Source: Bacteroidales bacterium UBA1035
Lineage (GTDB): Bacteria; Bacteroidota; Bacteroidia; Bacteroidales; Dysgonomonadaceae
NCBI GenBank assembly: GCA_002316835.1
Contig: DCEG01000022.1
Location: 1-5,452, forward strand
Reading direction: 5' to 3'
Length of the DNA: 5,452 nt
Shown: positions 1 through 5,452 of the stretch, in pieces
Layout: the number at the start of each line of letters is the position of its first letter
How positions within the stretch are numbered: the stretch's first letter is position 1
Translations under genes and position numbers: made by a program
The notes under the pieces: generated by a model
What the model saw: the letters and a program-made list of their open reading frames with translations, nothing else
Database searches by the model: none
What the model was told of the DNA's origin: nothing

Positions 1-183
1 CAGGCAGCTATAGACAGAATGCAGCGCATAGAAAACGACCCGCGCACGTGGAATAACTTTGGTGTGGCGTATGCACGCATGGGTGATTTAGGAAAAGCCA
101 AAGAATATTTCGACAGAGCCATTGCCCGGGGCGATAAAGACGCCGAGGCCAACCTGGTTGAATTGCAAAAAGTGGGAAAATAA
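1..183 (+). CDS. C-terminal end of a TPR-repeat protein (partial, 5' end outside window)
   Basis: The reading frame is open from the first base and stops with TAA at 181-183, leaving 60 residues. They hold one textbook tetratricopeptide repeat: Trp17, Phe20, Gly21, Tyr24, Ala33, Phe37 and Ala40 sit at TPR consensus positions 4, 7, 8, 11, 20, 24 and 27. A charged helix ending in QKVGK follows. TPRs are helical protein-protein binding units. In Bacteroidales fimbrial loci the gene just before the major fimbrillin often encodes an outer-membrane protein of the DUF3868 type, some of which end in TPR-like repeats, and this tail would suit one. That identity is inferred from position and tail alone. 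Any other TPR protein is possible, because the diagnostic N-terminal domains lie outside the window. It is in the same orientation as the fimbrial genes, 96 bp upstream. Confidence 0.75.
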   Translation, partial: QAAIDRMQRIENDPRTWNNFGVAYARMGDLGKAKEYFDRAIARGDKDAEANLVELQKVGK

Positions 184-279
184 CATGCTATGAAAAATTC
201 TCATAAACTAAACTTTATATATAAACAAACAGAGATTTACTTTAATTAAACTATTACTAATTTTTTAAAATTAAATGGT
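184..279 (+). promoter_or_regulatory. AT-rich leader of the fimbrillin gene with palindromic tracts
   Basis: This 96-bp gap separates the TPR protein from the major fimbrillin and is very AT-rich. It contains a perfect 12-bp palindrome TTTATATATAAA (214-225), a perfect 10-bp palindrome TTTAATTAAA (241-250), and a 7+7 AT-only inverted repeat with a 2-bp spacer (258-273). Farther upstream TATGA (189-193) faces TCATA (201-205). It is the natural place for a promoter or operator driving the abundant shaft subunit, but I find no convincing Bacteroides-type -33 TTTG / -7 TAnnTTTG pair. The closest -7 look-alike, at 258-265, lies too near the start codon. No Shine-Dalgarno is present, as expected in this phylum. 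The regulatory role is inferred, and AT-only palindromes arise easily by chance. Confidence 0.3.
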
Positions 280-1770
280 ATGAAACTAAACAAATTATTC
301 TTGATGGGCGCCATTGCTTTAGGGCTGGTGGCATGTAACACAAACGAAATTCCCGATGAGGTGAGCAACAATGCCACCAACTCGTATGCCTCGGTAACGG
401 TGAAATTTCCGAAAGGGTCTACCGTAAGGGCATTACCGGGTGACTACAATCAAAATGGCACCTGGACAGGACGCGACGCTATTGAGACAGTTACTGTATT
501 TTTGGTTAATACAGTGGCCGGTGTGGTAGATTACAACTCTTTTGCCAAAAGTTCTTTTGAAGAAATTGATGTAAATGGCGTTCTGAAACCCAATCTGGCA
601 TTGAAAGCCACAGCGGGAGAAAACATCAGAGTTTACACCGTTATCAACGGAGAAGCCGGTATTTTAGCCACGTTGAAAGCAACACCAGCAGGCAGTTTTG
701 CAACTGCGTTTGCGGCTGAAGCTGAAAAAATAGCTTCAGAGGTGGCAAGCTTTGCTAATGGCAAAGAAACCATTATGATGACCAACGATGCGGATAATTA
801 TGAAATTACAGTTGCACCGGGTGTTACCGAAAACGATGCCATAGCAGGAACAAACAATCATGTTCAGGTAAATGTTGAACGCGTGGTTGCGCGAGCTATA
901 CTGACAGTTGAGCCCACAACTACTGAAGGATGGCCGGTTAACGCGAAGATTGCCGGCGTTGAAACCCAAATTGCTACTGTAACAGACGTTCAGTATGCCG
1001 TAGGACAGAGCAACAAAAAATTCTTCATCATGAAGAAAGCCGATTATACAACGCCTGATCCGGTATATAGCTATGTACCGAACGATGCAGCAGAATGGGC
1101 TACAAATACTAATTTCGATTATTCCGGCCTCACTGATTTTACAGCACCTCTAAACTGGGCTTATGATGCAACAAATGTAAGCCAACCACTGAACAACGAA
1201 GGAACCAGTAAGTTTGTATTGCCTGTAACACACGCGGTTGACAAGGCAACTCCTGCTGAACAAAGAGATTCCTACAAAAAAGGCAATACCACTTATTTCG
1301 AAATTCGTGCTTCGTTTATGCCTCTTTTGGTGGATGGAGTTGCTCCAACGTTTACAGTTCCTACAACCGTTTTCTTAGGCGCTAACGACAACAAATTCTA
1401 CAGCACCAGAGCTCTCGCTGAAGCTCAGGGACAAAAAGCTACAGAATTTAAAGACGGAATTATGAAATATGTACTTTGGTTGAACCCGAACAGTTTAGTG
1501 GCCACGGTTGCTGAACCCAATCCTATGGTATCTCCAACGGTTCGTAATCAGGTTTACCACGCTCATGTCAGCGAATTCCTTCGCATGGGTGTACCCAACA
1601 ACCCGCTTGATCCGAATGATCCGAATGATCCGGCTAACCCGGACAACCCAATTGATCCGACAGATCCGTTGAAAACCGATGTAACTTATCTTTCGGTATC
1701 GGTTAAAGTATTGCCGTGGACAATACATACTTACAAATATTCACTCACCGACGGTGAAACCATGTATTAA
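280..1770 (+). CDS. mfa1: Major (shaft) fimbrillin, Mfa1-like, lipoprotein precursor
   Basis: This 496-residue protein is the likely structural subunit of a type V fimbria. Residues 1-18 form a lipoprotein signal peptide with lipobox LVAC (Cys19). A short linker leads to Arg50-Ala51 in STVRALPG, close to where Mfa1-type precursors are cut by an arginine-specific protease, followed by TWTGRDAIETVTVFLVN (61-77). Other family-like segments are ETIMMTND (163-170), VERVVARA (199-206), KFVLPVTH (311-318), YKKGNTTYFEIRASF (332-346), KYVLWLNPNS (396-405) and VRNQVYHAHV (421-430). A Pro/Asp-rich linker (about 439-463) precedes the C-terminal strand SVSVKVLPWTIHTYK (472-486), the presumed donor strand. 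The length is close to that of Porphyromonas gingivalis Mfa1-type subunits. An in-frame stop at 247-249 with no ATG after it fixes the start at 280. It lies first in a run of three fimbrial genes. The family call is strong; Mfa1 versus another FimA-superfamily shaft subtype is less certain. Confidence 0.9.
   Translation: MKLNKLFLMGAIALGLVACNTNEIPDEVSNNATNSYASVTVKFPKGSTVRALPGDYNQNGTWTGRDAIETVTVFLVNTVAGVVDYNSFAKSSFEEIDVNGVLKPNLALKATAGENIRVYTVINGEAGILATLKATPAGSFATAFAAEAEKIASEVASFANGKETIMMTNDADNYEITVAPGVTENDAIAGTNNHVQVNVERVVARAILTVEPTTTEGWPVNAKIAGVETQIATVTDVQYAVGQSNKKFFIMKKADYTTPDPVYSYVPNDAAEWATNTNFDYSGLTDFTAPLNWAYDATNVSQPLNNEGTSKFVLPVTHAVDKATPAEQRDSYKKGNTTYFEIRASFMPLLVDGVAPTFTVPTTVFLGANDNKFYSTRALAEAQGQKATEFKDGIMKYVLWLNPNSLVATVAEPNPMVSPTVRNQVYHAHVSEFLRMGVPNNPLDPNDPNDPANPDNPIDPTDPLKTDVTYLSVSVKVLPWTIHTYKYSLTDGETMY
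1609..1671 (+). repeat. Degenerate 9-bp repeat encoding an Asp-Pro linker
   Basis: GATCCGAAT occurs twice in tandem (1609-1617, 1618-1626), followed by GATCCGGCT (1627-1635). After a diverged stretch come GATCCGACA (1654-1662) and GATCCGTTG (1663-1671). The units encode D-P-x triplets, giving a Pro/Asp/Asn-rich linker at about residues 439-463 of the shaft fimbrillin, just before its C-terminal strand. The unit is a multiple of three, so gain or loss of copies would change linker length without breaking the frame. Similar proline-rich spacers at this place are known in Mfa1-type fimbrillins. Confidence 0.75.
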
Positions 1771-1786
1771 TCAATACTCCACAAAG

Positions 1787-1814
1787 CGGAGAGGAAGTTT
1801 GTTCTTCCTCTCTG
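1787..1814 (+). promoter_or_regulatory. Intercistronic hairpin between shaft and anchor genes
   Basis: An 11-bp stem (1787-1797 with 1804-1814, one G-T wobble next to the outermost pair) closes a 6-base loop TTTGTT. The core is GAGAGGAAG facing CTTCCTCTC. It starts 16 bases after the fimbrillin stop codon. The sequence after it is A-rich, not T-rich, so it does not look like a standard intrinsic terminator on the + strand. I infer a partial terminator or an RNA 3'-end stabiliser that leaves much more shaft mRNA than anchor mRNA, which fits the subunit ratio of a fimbria. The stem is directly visible; the function is not. Confidence 0.6.
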
Positions 1815-1865
1815 AACCAAGAAAAAAATAAAATAATTAATAACCACCTTTAAAAAAATACGAAG

Positions 1866-2822
1866 ATGAATTTACGAAGAAAGATAATCGGACTCCTTTT
1901 GATAGTATCAGGGACATTAATGTTGGGAGGTTGCGACGCGGTGATCTTTGAAGATATACTCGATTGTCCCCAAGGTGTATATATAAAATTCTATTCCAAA
2001 ACGCCTTGCGATGTAGATTCTCTTTATCCTGCCGACATCAAGAATTTGCATGTCTATGTATTCGATACTAACGACAAGTATGTAAATGTTTACACGGCAG
2101 ATAACGTGACCATTTCGAAAGACTATGAATTTCTTATCCCCATATATCCGCACGGGAAATACTCTTTTGTGGCATGGTCGGGAATCGACAGCCATTATCT
2201 CTTGAAAGACCTTCAGACAGGCGTTACCACAAAAGACGATTTGCTATTGCAATTGAAACGTGCATCAGCCGTGGCAGAAAATATAAAAGGCACTACACTG
2301 TATGCCGGAACCAGTGAGTATGTTTTTCTTCCCGATCCCGAAGATATTCAAGCCGCTTACTATGAGCACACCGCCATCAATATGAGGGAATACACCAACC
2401 GCGTGGAAGTAATTGTGGAAGGATTTTCCAAACCAGAAGACTATGAAGTGGATATCGCTATGCGCAACGGCGATTATGCAGTGAAAGGAAATATTCTGCT
2501 CGGCATGGAGATGCTGCACTACCCGCCTGAATATACTTATACAGATAATAAATTGTCTGCCAAATTTACTTTGTTGAAATTAGAAACCGGCTATGATGAC
2601 TGGCTGACAATTAAAACAAAAGACGGGAAAAAGATTTTCTATCAGGAAGATTTTTTGGGAACACTGCTGTTGCAGAATCCCGATGTAAACTTGAGTTGCG
2701 ACAATGATTTTGTTATCAAATTTAAAGTAGAAGAAGATAACGGTTCATACTACGTGGTTGAAGTTTGGGTAAACAACTGGCTCATACACACCTACAAAAC
2801 CGGTGTGGAAGGTGGAGGATAA
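1866..2822 (+). CDS. mfa2: Fimbrial anchor / length-terminator lipoprotein, Mfa2/FimB family (DUF1812)
   Basis: This 318-residue protein matches the FimB/Mfa2 family, whose members fix the fimbria to the outer membrane and end its growth. A signal peptide (1-22) ends in lipobox LGGC (Cys23). Family hallmarks follow: IFEDILDCPQGVYIKFY (27-43), then LHVYVFDTNDKYV (61-73), then YPHGKYSFVAWSG (94-106), then NMREYTNRVEVIVEG (172-186), and a C-terminal strand with VEVWVNNWLIHTYK (298-311). The usual family length is about 300 residues, so it looks intact. Unlike the shaft subunit it shows no arginine site close to a conserved first strand, consistent with keeping its lipid anchor. The ATG at 1866 sits after an A-rich tract with no Shine-Dalgarno, 95 bp after the shaft gene. 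The 67-bp gap after it shows no strong signal. The C-terminal WxIHTYK is shared with the shaft subunit. Confidence 0.9.
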   Translation: MNLRRKIIGLLLIVSGTLMLGGCDAVIFEDILDCPQGVYIKFYSKTPCDVDSLYPADIKNLHVYVFDTNDKYVNVYTADNVTISKDYEFLIPIYPHGKYSFVAWSGIDSHYLLKDLQTGVTTKDDLLLQLKRASAVAENIKGTTLYAGTSEYVFLPDPEDIQAAYYEHTAINMREYTNRVEVIVEGFSKPEDYEVDIAMRNGDYAVKGNILLGMEMLHYPPEYTYTDNKLSAKFTLLKLETGYDDWLTIKTKDGKKIFYQEDFLGTLLLQNPDVNLSCDNDFVIKFKVEEDNGSYYVVEVWVNNWLIHTYKTGVEGGG

Positions 2823-2889
2823 AGATTGTAAAACAAACAATAGCCTAAATATAATATTGAATTAATAATAACCAGATATACATTACAAT

Positions 2890-4638
2890 ATGAAAAATAA
2901 AGCTTTACTTTTCGTCTTACTGTTATCGTTCGCAACAAGCTGTGTATTTACGGATGTAAATTCTCCGGTTGGCGAACCTGAGCCGGACGATACGTATATG
3001 AGTTTACGATCGTCGCAGATCATGTTACCTCCTGAGGTTGGAGATGTAGAATCTATTACCATAGAATCATTGCGTATTATGATCTTTTCGAAAGCTACGG
3101 GACGCTTAATTACTAATAAGCTGTTTGATATATCCGATCTTCCTCTTACTACCAAAGATCCCGATACAGGTTATTGGATTGTCGATTTTTCCGATATAGT
3201 GGTAGCAACAAAACCGGGCGAAAGCATTGTGTATGTGGTATTGAATGAGAATATCATGAGTGTAAGCAGCCAAACACTAACCGGCGCATTGAATATGATT
3301 TCAACCATCGCGGATATGCAAACACTGGTAAACACACCGTTATCTTATACAAACCCGCTAAGGGTGGTATATGACGCAAACGGGAAACCCATTGAGCCTC
3401 CTTTTATTATGTCAACCTTCGATGAGTTTGATATATCGCCAAATATGCCTAAAGAAAATCCTTATATTGCCGATTTACGCGGGCTTAATGAAAGCACTAA
3501 AGGTTTCGCTCTGGATCGTACCATGGCAAAGGTAACGCTTGAAAGTATTTCCAGTTATCCAAGATATACCGGAGACCCAACCAATAATCTAGAAACCAGT
3601 TATATTTTTATCTTAAAAGTAGGATTAGTAAATGTGCCGATGCAATACCTTTGGTCACCAAATAGACTCAACACTACCCCCCCTGTAAGTCCTCCTTCGT
3701 CTCCGGTCCTTCCTGCATATTCCGGTGCTTATCAGACTATCGACTTTGGATTGGAAAACACCACAACAGGTTATTATGACAGAACTTGGAATGGTAGTAT
3801 TACTGCCACTGCTACTGCCAATGTAGAATGGACGCAATATGGTAAAGGAAATATATATAAAATCGAAGATAATGCTGGTGTTAAATCATATGGGACAGAT
3901 ATAAATCAAGCTATCCCTTATGATACACCACAACCTACTAATTGGAATAAAATTATAAATTCAGGAAATTTCATGGATTTTTTAATGGCGTATTTTTCAG
4001 ATGGTGGCGGTCAAGATTTCGACTTAGGCAATATTGAGTTTAGTAATACTCAAATAACACCTTTAGTTACGCCCGATTATTGGATTTTGAATGAAAAAAA
4101 CATATCTTATTATGTTCCTGAACACATCCTGAGTGATAAAACCAATTCTACTAATGCTACTAAACTACACGTTAGAGCTTCTATTGCTTCTATGCCGGAT
4201 TTTAATCCCGATGATGTTCATTTCTCAGAAGATGAAGTAAATTGGGAAATGGAAAATGGTCAAATAAAATGGACATATATGACAATTACTGAAAATTTTC
4301 TGAGACAATCATTTAGGTCAGCGCCACATCCAACCGTACCCGGTAAATATATGTATTATTGGACAGGAAATTCGTTTTGGAGAAAAGCAAGAGGAACAGT
4401 AACTCTAGATCTTGGCAATGTGGACTTTGCGCATATCACAGATGGCGACAAAATCAAAGATTTTTATTTACCCATCCAAAATACTCCAACCATCGAAACT
4501 CCAACAGATTATAACATCTATCGCAATCACGAGTATAAGTTTTCGGTACATGTCTTGAAACAGTGGGCTGCTACAACCAGAAGCGAAACAGCTTCGCAGG
4601 AAAAAAGCAGTATGGTATTAAGATACAACGATAAATAA
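2890..4638 (+). CDS. Accessory, probably tip, fimbrillin lipoprotein (Mfa3/FimC-like)
   Basis: This 582-residue protein is a third fimbrial subunit. Its signal peptide (1-17) ends at FATSC (Cys18). Arg40 in TYMSLRSSQ is a plausible maturation site before the first conserved strand SITIESLRIMIFSKATGRL (55-73). Fimbrillin-type landmarks are LDRTMAKVTLES (208-219, compare VERVVARA in the shaft subunit), the SYYVPEHIL segment (406-414) common in large accessory fimbrillins, and YRNHEYKFSVHVLKQW (544-559) near the end. A proline-rich stretch spans 264-275. It is longer than the shaft protein and ends in a polar tail (560-582) that lacks the IHTYK motif found in shaft and anchor. A tip or adhesin role is inferred from that, from its size and from gene order; P. 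gingivalis accessory subunits FimC-E and Mfa3-5 are the models. The core (about 318-477) is encoded by clearly AT-richer DNA. The exact subfamily is uncertain. Confidence 0.8.
   Translation: MKNKALLFVLLLSFATSCVFTDVNSPVGEPEPDDTYMSLRSSQIMLPPEVGDVESITIESLRIMIFSKATGRLITNKLFDISDLPLTTKDPDTGYWIVDFSDIVVATKPGESIVYVVLNENIMSVSSQTLTGALNMISTIADMQTLVNTPLSYTNPLRVVYDANGKPIEPPFIMSTFDEFDISPNMPKENPYIADLRGLNESTKGFALDRTMAKVTLESISSYPRYTGDPTNNLETSYIFILKVGLVNVPMQYLWSPNRLNTTPPVSPPSSPVLPAYSGAYQTIDFGLENTTTGYYDRTWNGSITATATANVEWTQYGKGNIYKIEDNAGVKSYGTDINQAIPYDTPQPTNWNKIINSGNFMDFLMAYFSDGGGQDFDLGNIEFSNTQITPLVTPDYWILNEKNISYYVPEHILSDKTNSTNATKLHVRASIASMPDFNPDDVHFSEDEVNWEMENGQIKWTYMTITENFLRQSFRSAPHPTVPGKYMYYWTGNSFWRKARGTVTLDLGNVDFAHITDGDKIKDFYLPIQNTPTIETPTDYNIYRNHEYKFSVHVLKQWAATTRSETASQEKSSMVLRYNDK
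3677..3683 (+). repeat. C7 homopolymer inside the tip-like fimbrillin gene
   Basis: Seven consecutive C bases encode the end of Thr263 and the start of Pro264-Pro265, at the head of the proline-rich stretch. Homopolymer C or G runs are prone to slippage. Loss or gain of one base here would shift the frame and cut the product at less than half its length. In this copy the frame is intact. Seven is short for a proven phase-variation tract, so the role is only possible. Confidence 0.5.
3841..4320 (+). other. AT-rich core of the tip-like gene, possible mosaic segment
   Basis: By hand count this 480-base stretch is about 31% GC, against about 41% for 2941-3420 of the same gene and about 39% for 4441-4620. 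Within it, codons ending in A or T dominate. It covers residues 318-477, including the YYVPEH segment. The edges are sharp to within about 60 bases (3781-3840 is 42%, 4321-4380 is 43%). A segment brought in by recombination from another allele or species is one reading; amino-acid composition (many Asn, Ile, Lys, Tyr) is another. Confidence 0.5.
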
Positions 4639-4681
4639 ATAAAATATCACCAAAGTATAAAATCTTTTAGTATTTCAATGT

Positions 4682-5182
4682 ATGGGTGAATTTGCATTTA
4701 AAGGTTCCCTTTTGCCGGAATCGTATAGGGTTAGGAAAAAAGAAGAAGAAGATGCCAACTTCTACAATGGAGTAGCACAGTGTGTTCTTCACTTCAGTAA
4801 CGGCAAATACAAAGTGATCTCGAACAGTGACGCCAATAACTTACTTGCCGTAAATGTAGTGAGTTACAGCAAAGTAGAATTGGATTTAGTAGAACTGGTT
4901 TTAAAACATTACAAGAATTCCACCTCAATAGACGATTTAGCCATTCGTTGCGGTTATAAATCTACAAAAACGTTCACCCGTCATTTCAAACAGAAATTCA
5001 ACACTACTCCCAAGCAATGGTTACTGCAAGTAAAACAAAATGAGCTTGTTCACTATTTAGAAAACACCGATTTACCACTGAAAAAACTGGTTTCCATTTT
5101 AGGATTCTCCAATATAACGCATTTGCGAGACTTTTGTGAAAAGAAGCTGGGAATGCCACCCGAGAAAATAAGGAAACCGTAG
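4682..5182 (+). CDS. Short AraC-type helix-turn-helix transcriptional regulator
   Basis: This 166-residue protein ends in an AraC/XylS-type DNA-binding domain with two helix-turn-helix units. The first is about 82-105 (SIDDLAIRCGYKSTKTFTRHF), followed by KFNTTPKQW. The second is about 131-152 (LPLKKLVSILGFSNITHLRDF), followed by KKLGMPPEKIRK. The two halves resemble each other at G-Y/F, R-x-F and x-P positions. The first 75 residues are hydrophilic with no signal peptide or membrane segment, and are too short for a usual AraC sensor domain. No ligand-binding fold is recognisable. An in-frame stop at 4658-4660 with no ATG after it supports the start at 4682. It begins 43 bp after the third fimbrillin, in the same orientation, so it may be the last gene of the operon. 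A role in controlling the fimbrial genes or itself is inferred from position only. Confidence 0.82.
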   Translation: MGEFAFKGSLLPESYRVRKKEEEDANFYNGVAQCVLHFSNGKYKVISNSDANNLLAVNVVSYSKVELDLVELVLKHYKNSTSIDDLAIRCGYKSTKTFTRHFKQKFNTTPKQWLLQVKQNELVHYLENTDLPLKKLVSILGFSNITHLRDFCEKKLGMPPEKIRKP

Positions 5183-5191
5183 AAATTAAAA

Positions 5192-5225
5192 TAGCCGTAA
5201 TTAATCGATTGGTTAATTACGGCTA
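5192..5225 (+). terminator. Perfect-stem hairpin just after the regulator gene
   Basis: A 13-bp perfect stem (5192-5204 with 5213-5225, TAGCCGTAATTAA facing its complement) starts ten bases after the regulator stop codon. Two inner pairs (one G-T) can extend it to a GATT tetraloop. On the + strand the following bases are AAAATTATTA, a weak tail. Read on the - strand, the tail is TTTTAATTTC, a better U-tract. It probably ends or stabilises the regulator mRNA and could stop transcripts arriving from the right. The fold is certain on paper; direction and strength are inferred. Confidence 0.6.
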
Positions 5226-5374
5226 AAATTATTATACTATTCAACCTGTTATGAAAGCGGCTTTGGTCAACTTTAAACAAACTATTTAAACGAGCATATT
5301 CTAATTTTCACCACTTTTCCTAAAAAAAGTTCTTTAGGACGGTCTCCAAAAAAATAATGAAACTTTATCAGCTT
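5226..5374. other. Intergenic DNA between the two hairpins, no convincing gene
   Basis: This stretch shows only minor signals: an 11-bp dyad AAAGCGGCTTT (5254-5264) and CCTAAA (5319-5324) facing TTTAGG (5333-5338). A 53-codon frame on the - strand runs from 5443 to a TAG at 5282. It crosses the terminator hairpin, is rich in Phe and Lys, and matches no family I recognise, so I do not call it a gene. The 40 bases beyond the second hairpin (5413-5452) show nothing I can name. Confidence 0.5.
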
Positions 5375-5412
5375 TAAAAACGAAACATCTTGAGGATGAT
5401 TCGTTTTTATTT
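5375..5412 (+). terminator. Bidirectional intrinsic terminator
   Basis: The stem core pairs CGAAACATC (5381-5389) with GATGATTCG (5395-5403) around the loop TTGAG, with one A-A mismatch. It is flanked by A5 on the left and T5 on the right, which lengthen the stem and supply a U-tract in either direction (TTTTTATTT on +, TTTTTAAAG on -). This is the classic layout of a two-way terminator between convergent units. It probably ends the fimbrial/regulator transcript and may serve a gene to the right on the - strand. Confidence 0.7.
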
Positions 5413-5452
5413 GGGTCCTGAATACCGTTGTTCTCCGGATCATATCAGTTCA

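Noticed and set aside
190..249. 19-codon + strand frame in the leader before the shaft gene
   Set aside because: It is very AT-rich and low in complexity, with no sign of coding selection; leader DNA is the simpler reading.
184..279. Invertible promoter as in phase-variable Bacteroidales surface loci
   Set aside because: No pair of long inverted repeats flanks a promoter-sized segment, and no invertase gene is in the window. The dyads seen are short and AT-only.
736..969. Minus-strand open frame of 77 codons inside the shaft fimbrillin gene
   Set aside because: It lies wholly within a strongly supported gene on the other strand, and its translation resembles no known family. The same applies to the minus-strand frames at 1495-1728, 1917-2195, 2265-2519, 2883-3155, 3655-3837 and 5053-5280.
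1787..1814. Hairpin as a full terminator ending the shaft transcript
   Set aside because: The bases that follow are A-rich rather than T-rich, and the anchor gene that must accompany the shaft lies just downstream. Kept as a possible partial terminator or stabiliser.
5251..5289. 12-codon + strand frame beginning MKAALVNF
   Set aside because: It is too short to support, with no start signal or recognised peptide family.
1..5452. Mobile element, CRISPR array, tRNA or rRNA
   Set aside because: I saw no transposase or integrase, terminal inverted repeats, regularly spaced repeats or RNA-gene signatures on either strand.

Overview
The window reads as a type V (FimA/Mfa1-class) fimbrial locus from a member of the order Bacteroidales, for example Bacteroides, Parabacteroides, Porphyromonas or a relative. 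Three things point there: three consecutive lipoprotein-type fimbrillin genes of families restricted to this group, roughly 40% GC in coding DNA, and AT-rich gaps whose start codons lack a Shine-Dalgarno sequence. I cannot name the species.

Layout, all genes on the + strand. Positions 1-183 hold the C-terminal 60 residues of a protein ending in a TPR repeat. It is probably the TPR-tailed outer-membrane (DUF3868-type) protein that often precedes such fimbrial genes. A 96-bp AT-rich gap follows. Next come the major shaft fimbrillin (Mfa1-like, 280-1770), the membrane anchor and length terminator (Mfa2/FimB family, 1866-2822), a large accessory or tip fimbrillin (2890-4638), and a short AraC-type helix-turn-helix protein (4682-5182). 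The last 270 bases hold two strong hairpins, the second a convincing bidirectional intrinsic terminator, and no convincing gene.

How they work together, inferred from family knowledge: the three fimbrillins are exported as lipoproteins. Shaft and tip precursors are cut by a protease after an arginine near the N terminus, which opens a groove filled by the C-terminal donor strand of the next subunit. The Mfa2-type anchor keeps its lipid and ends polymerisation at the cell surface. In this window the shaft and anchor share an identical C-terminal IHTYK after a Trp, and the third protein lacks it. That fits shaft and anchor as strand donors and the third protein as the tip. A hairpin between the shaft and anchor genes may set their unequal expression, and the small AraC protein is a candidate local regulator.

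The locus type is known. The less ordinary points are the shared C-terminal motif, the mosaic-looking AT-rich core and C7 tract of the tip-like gene, the sensor-less regulator, and the intercistronic hairpin.
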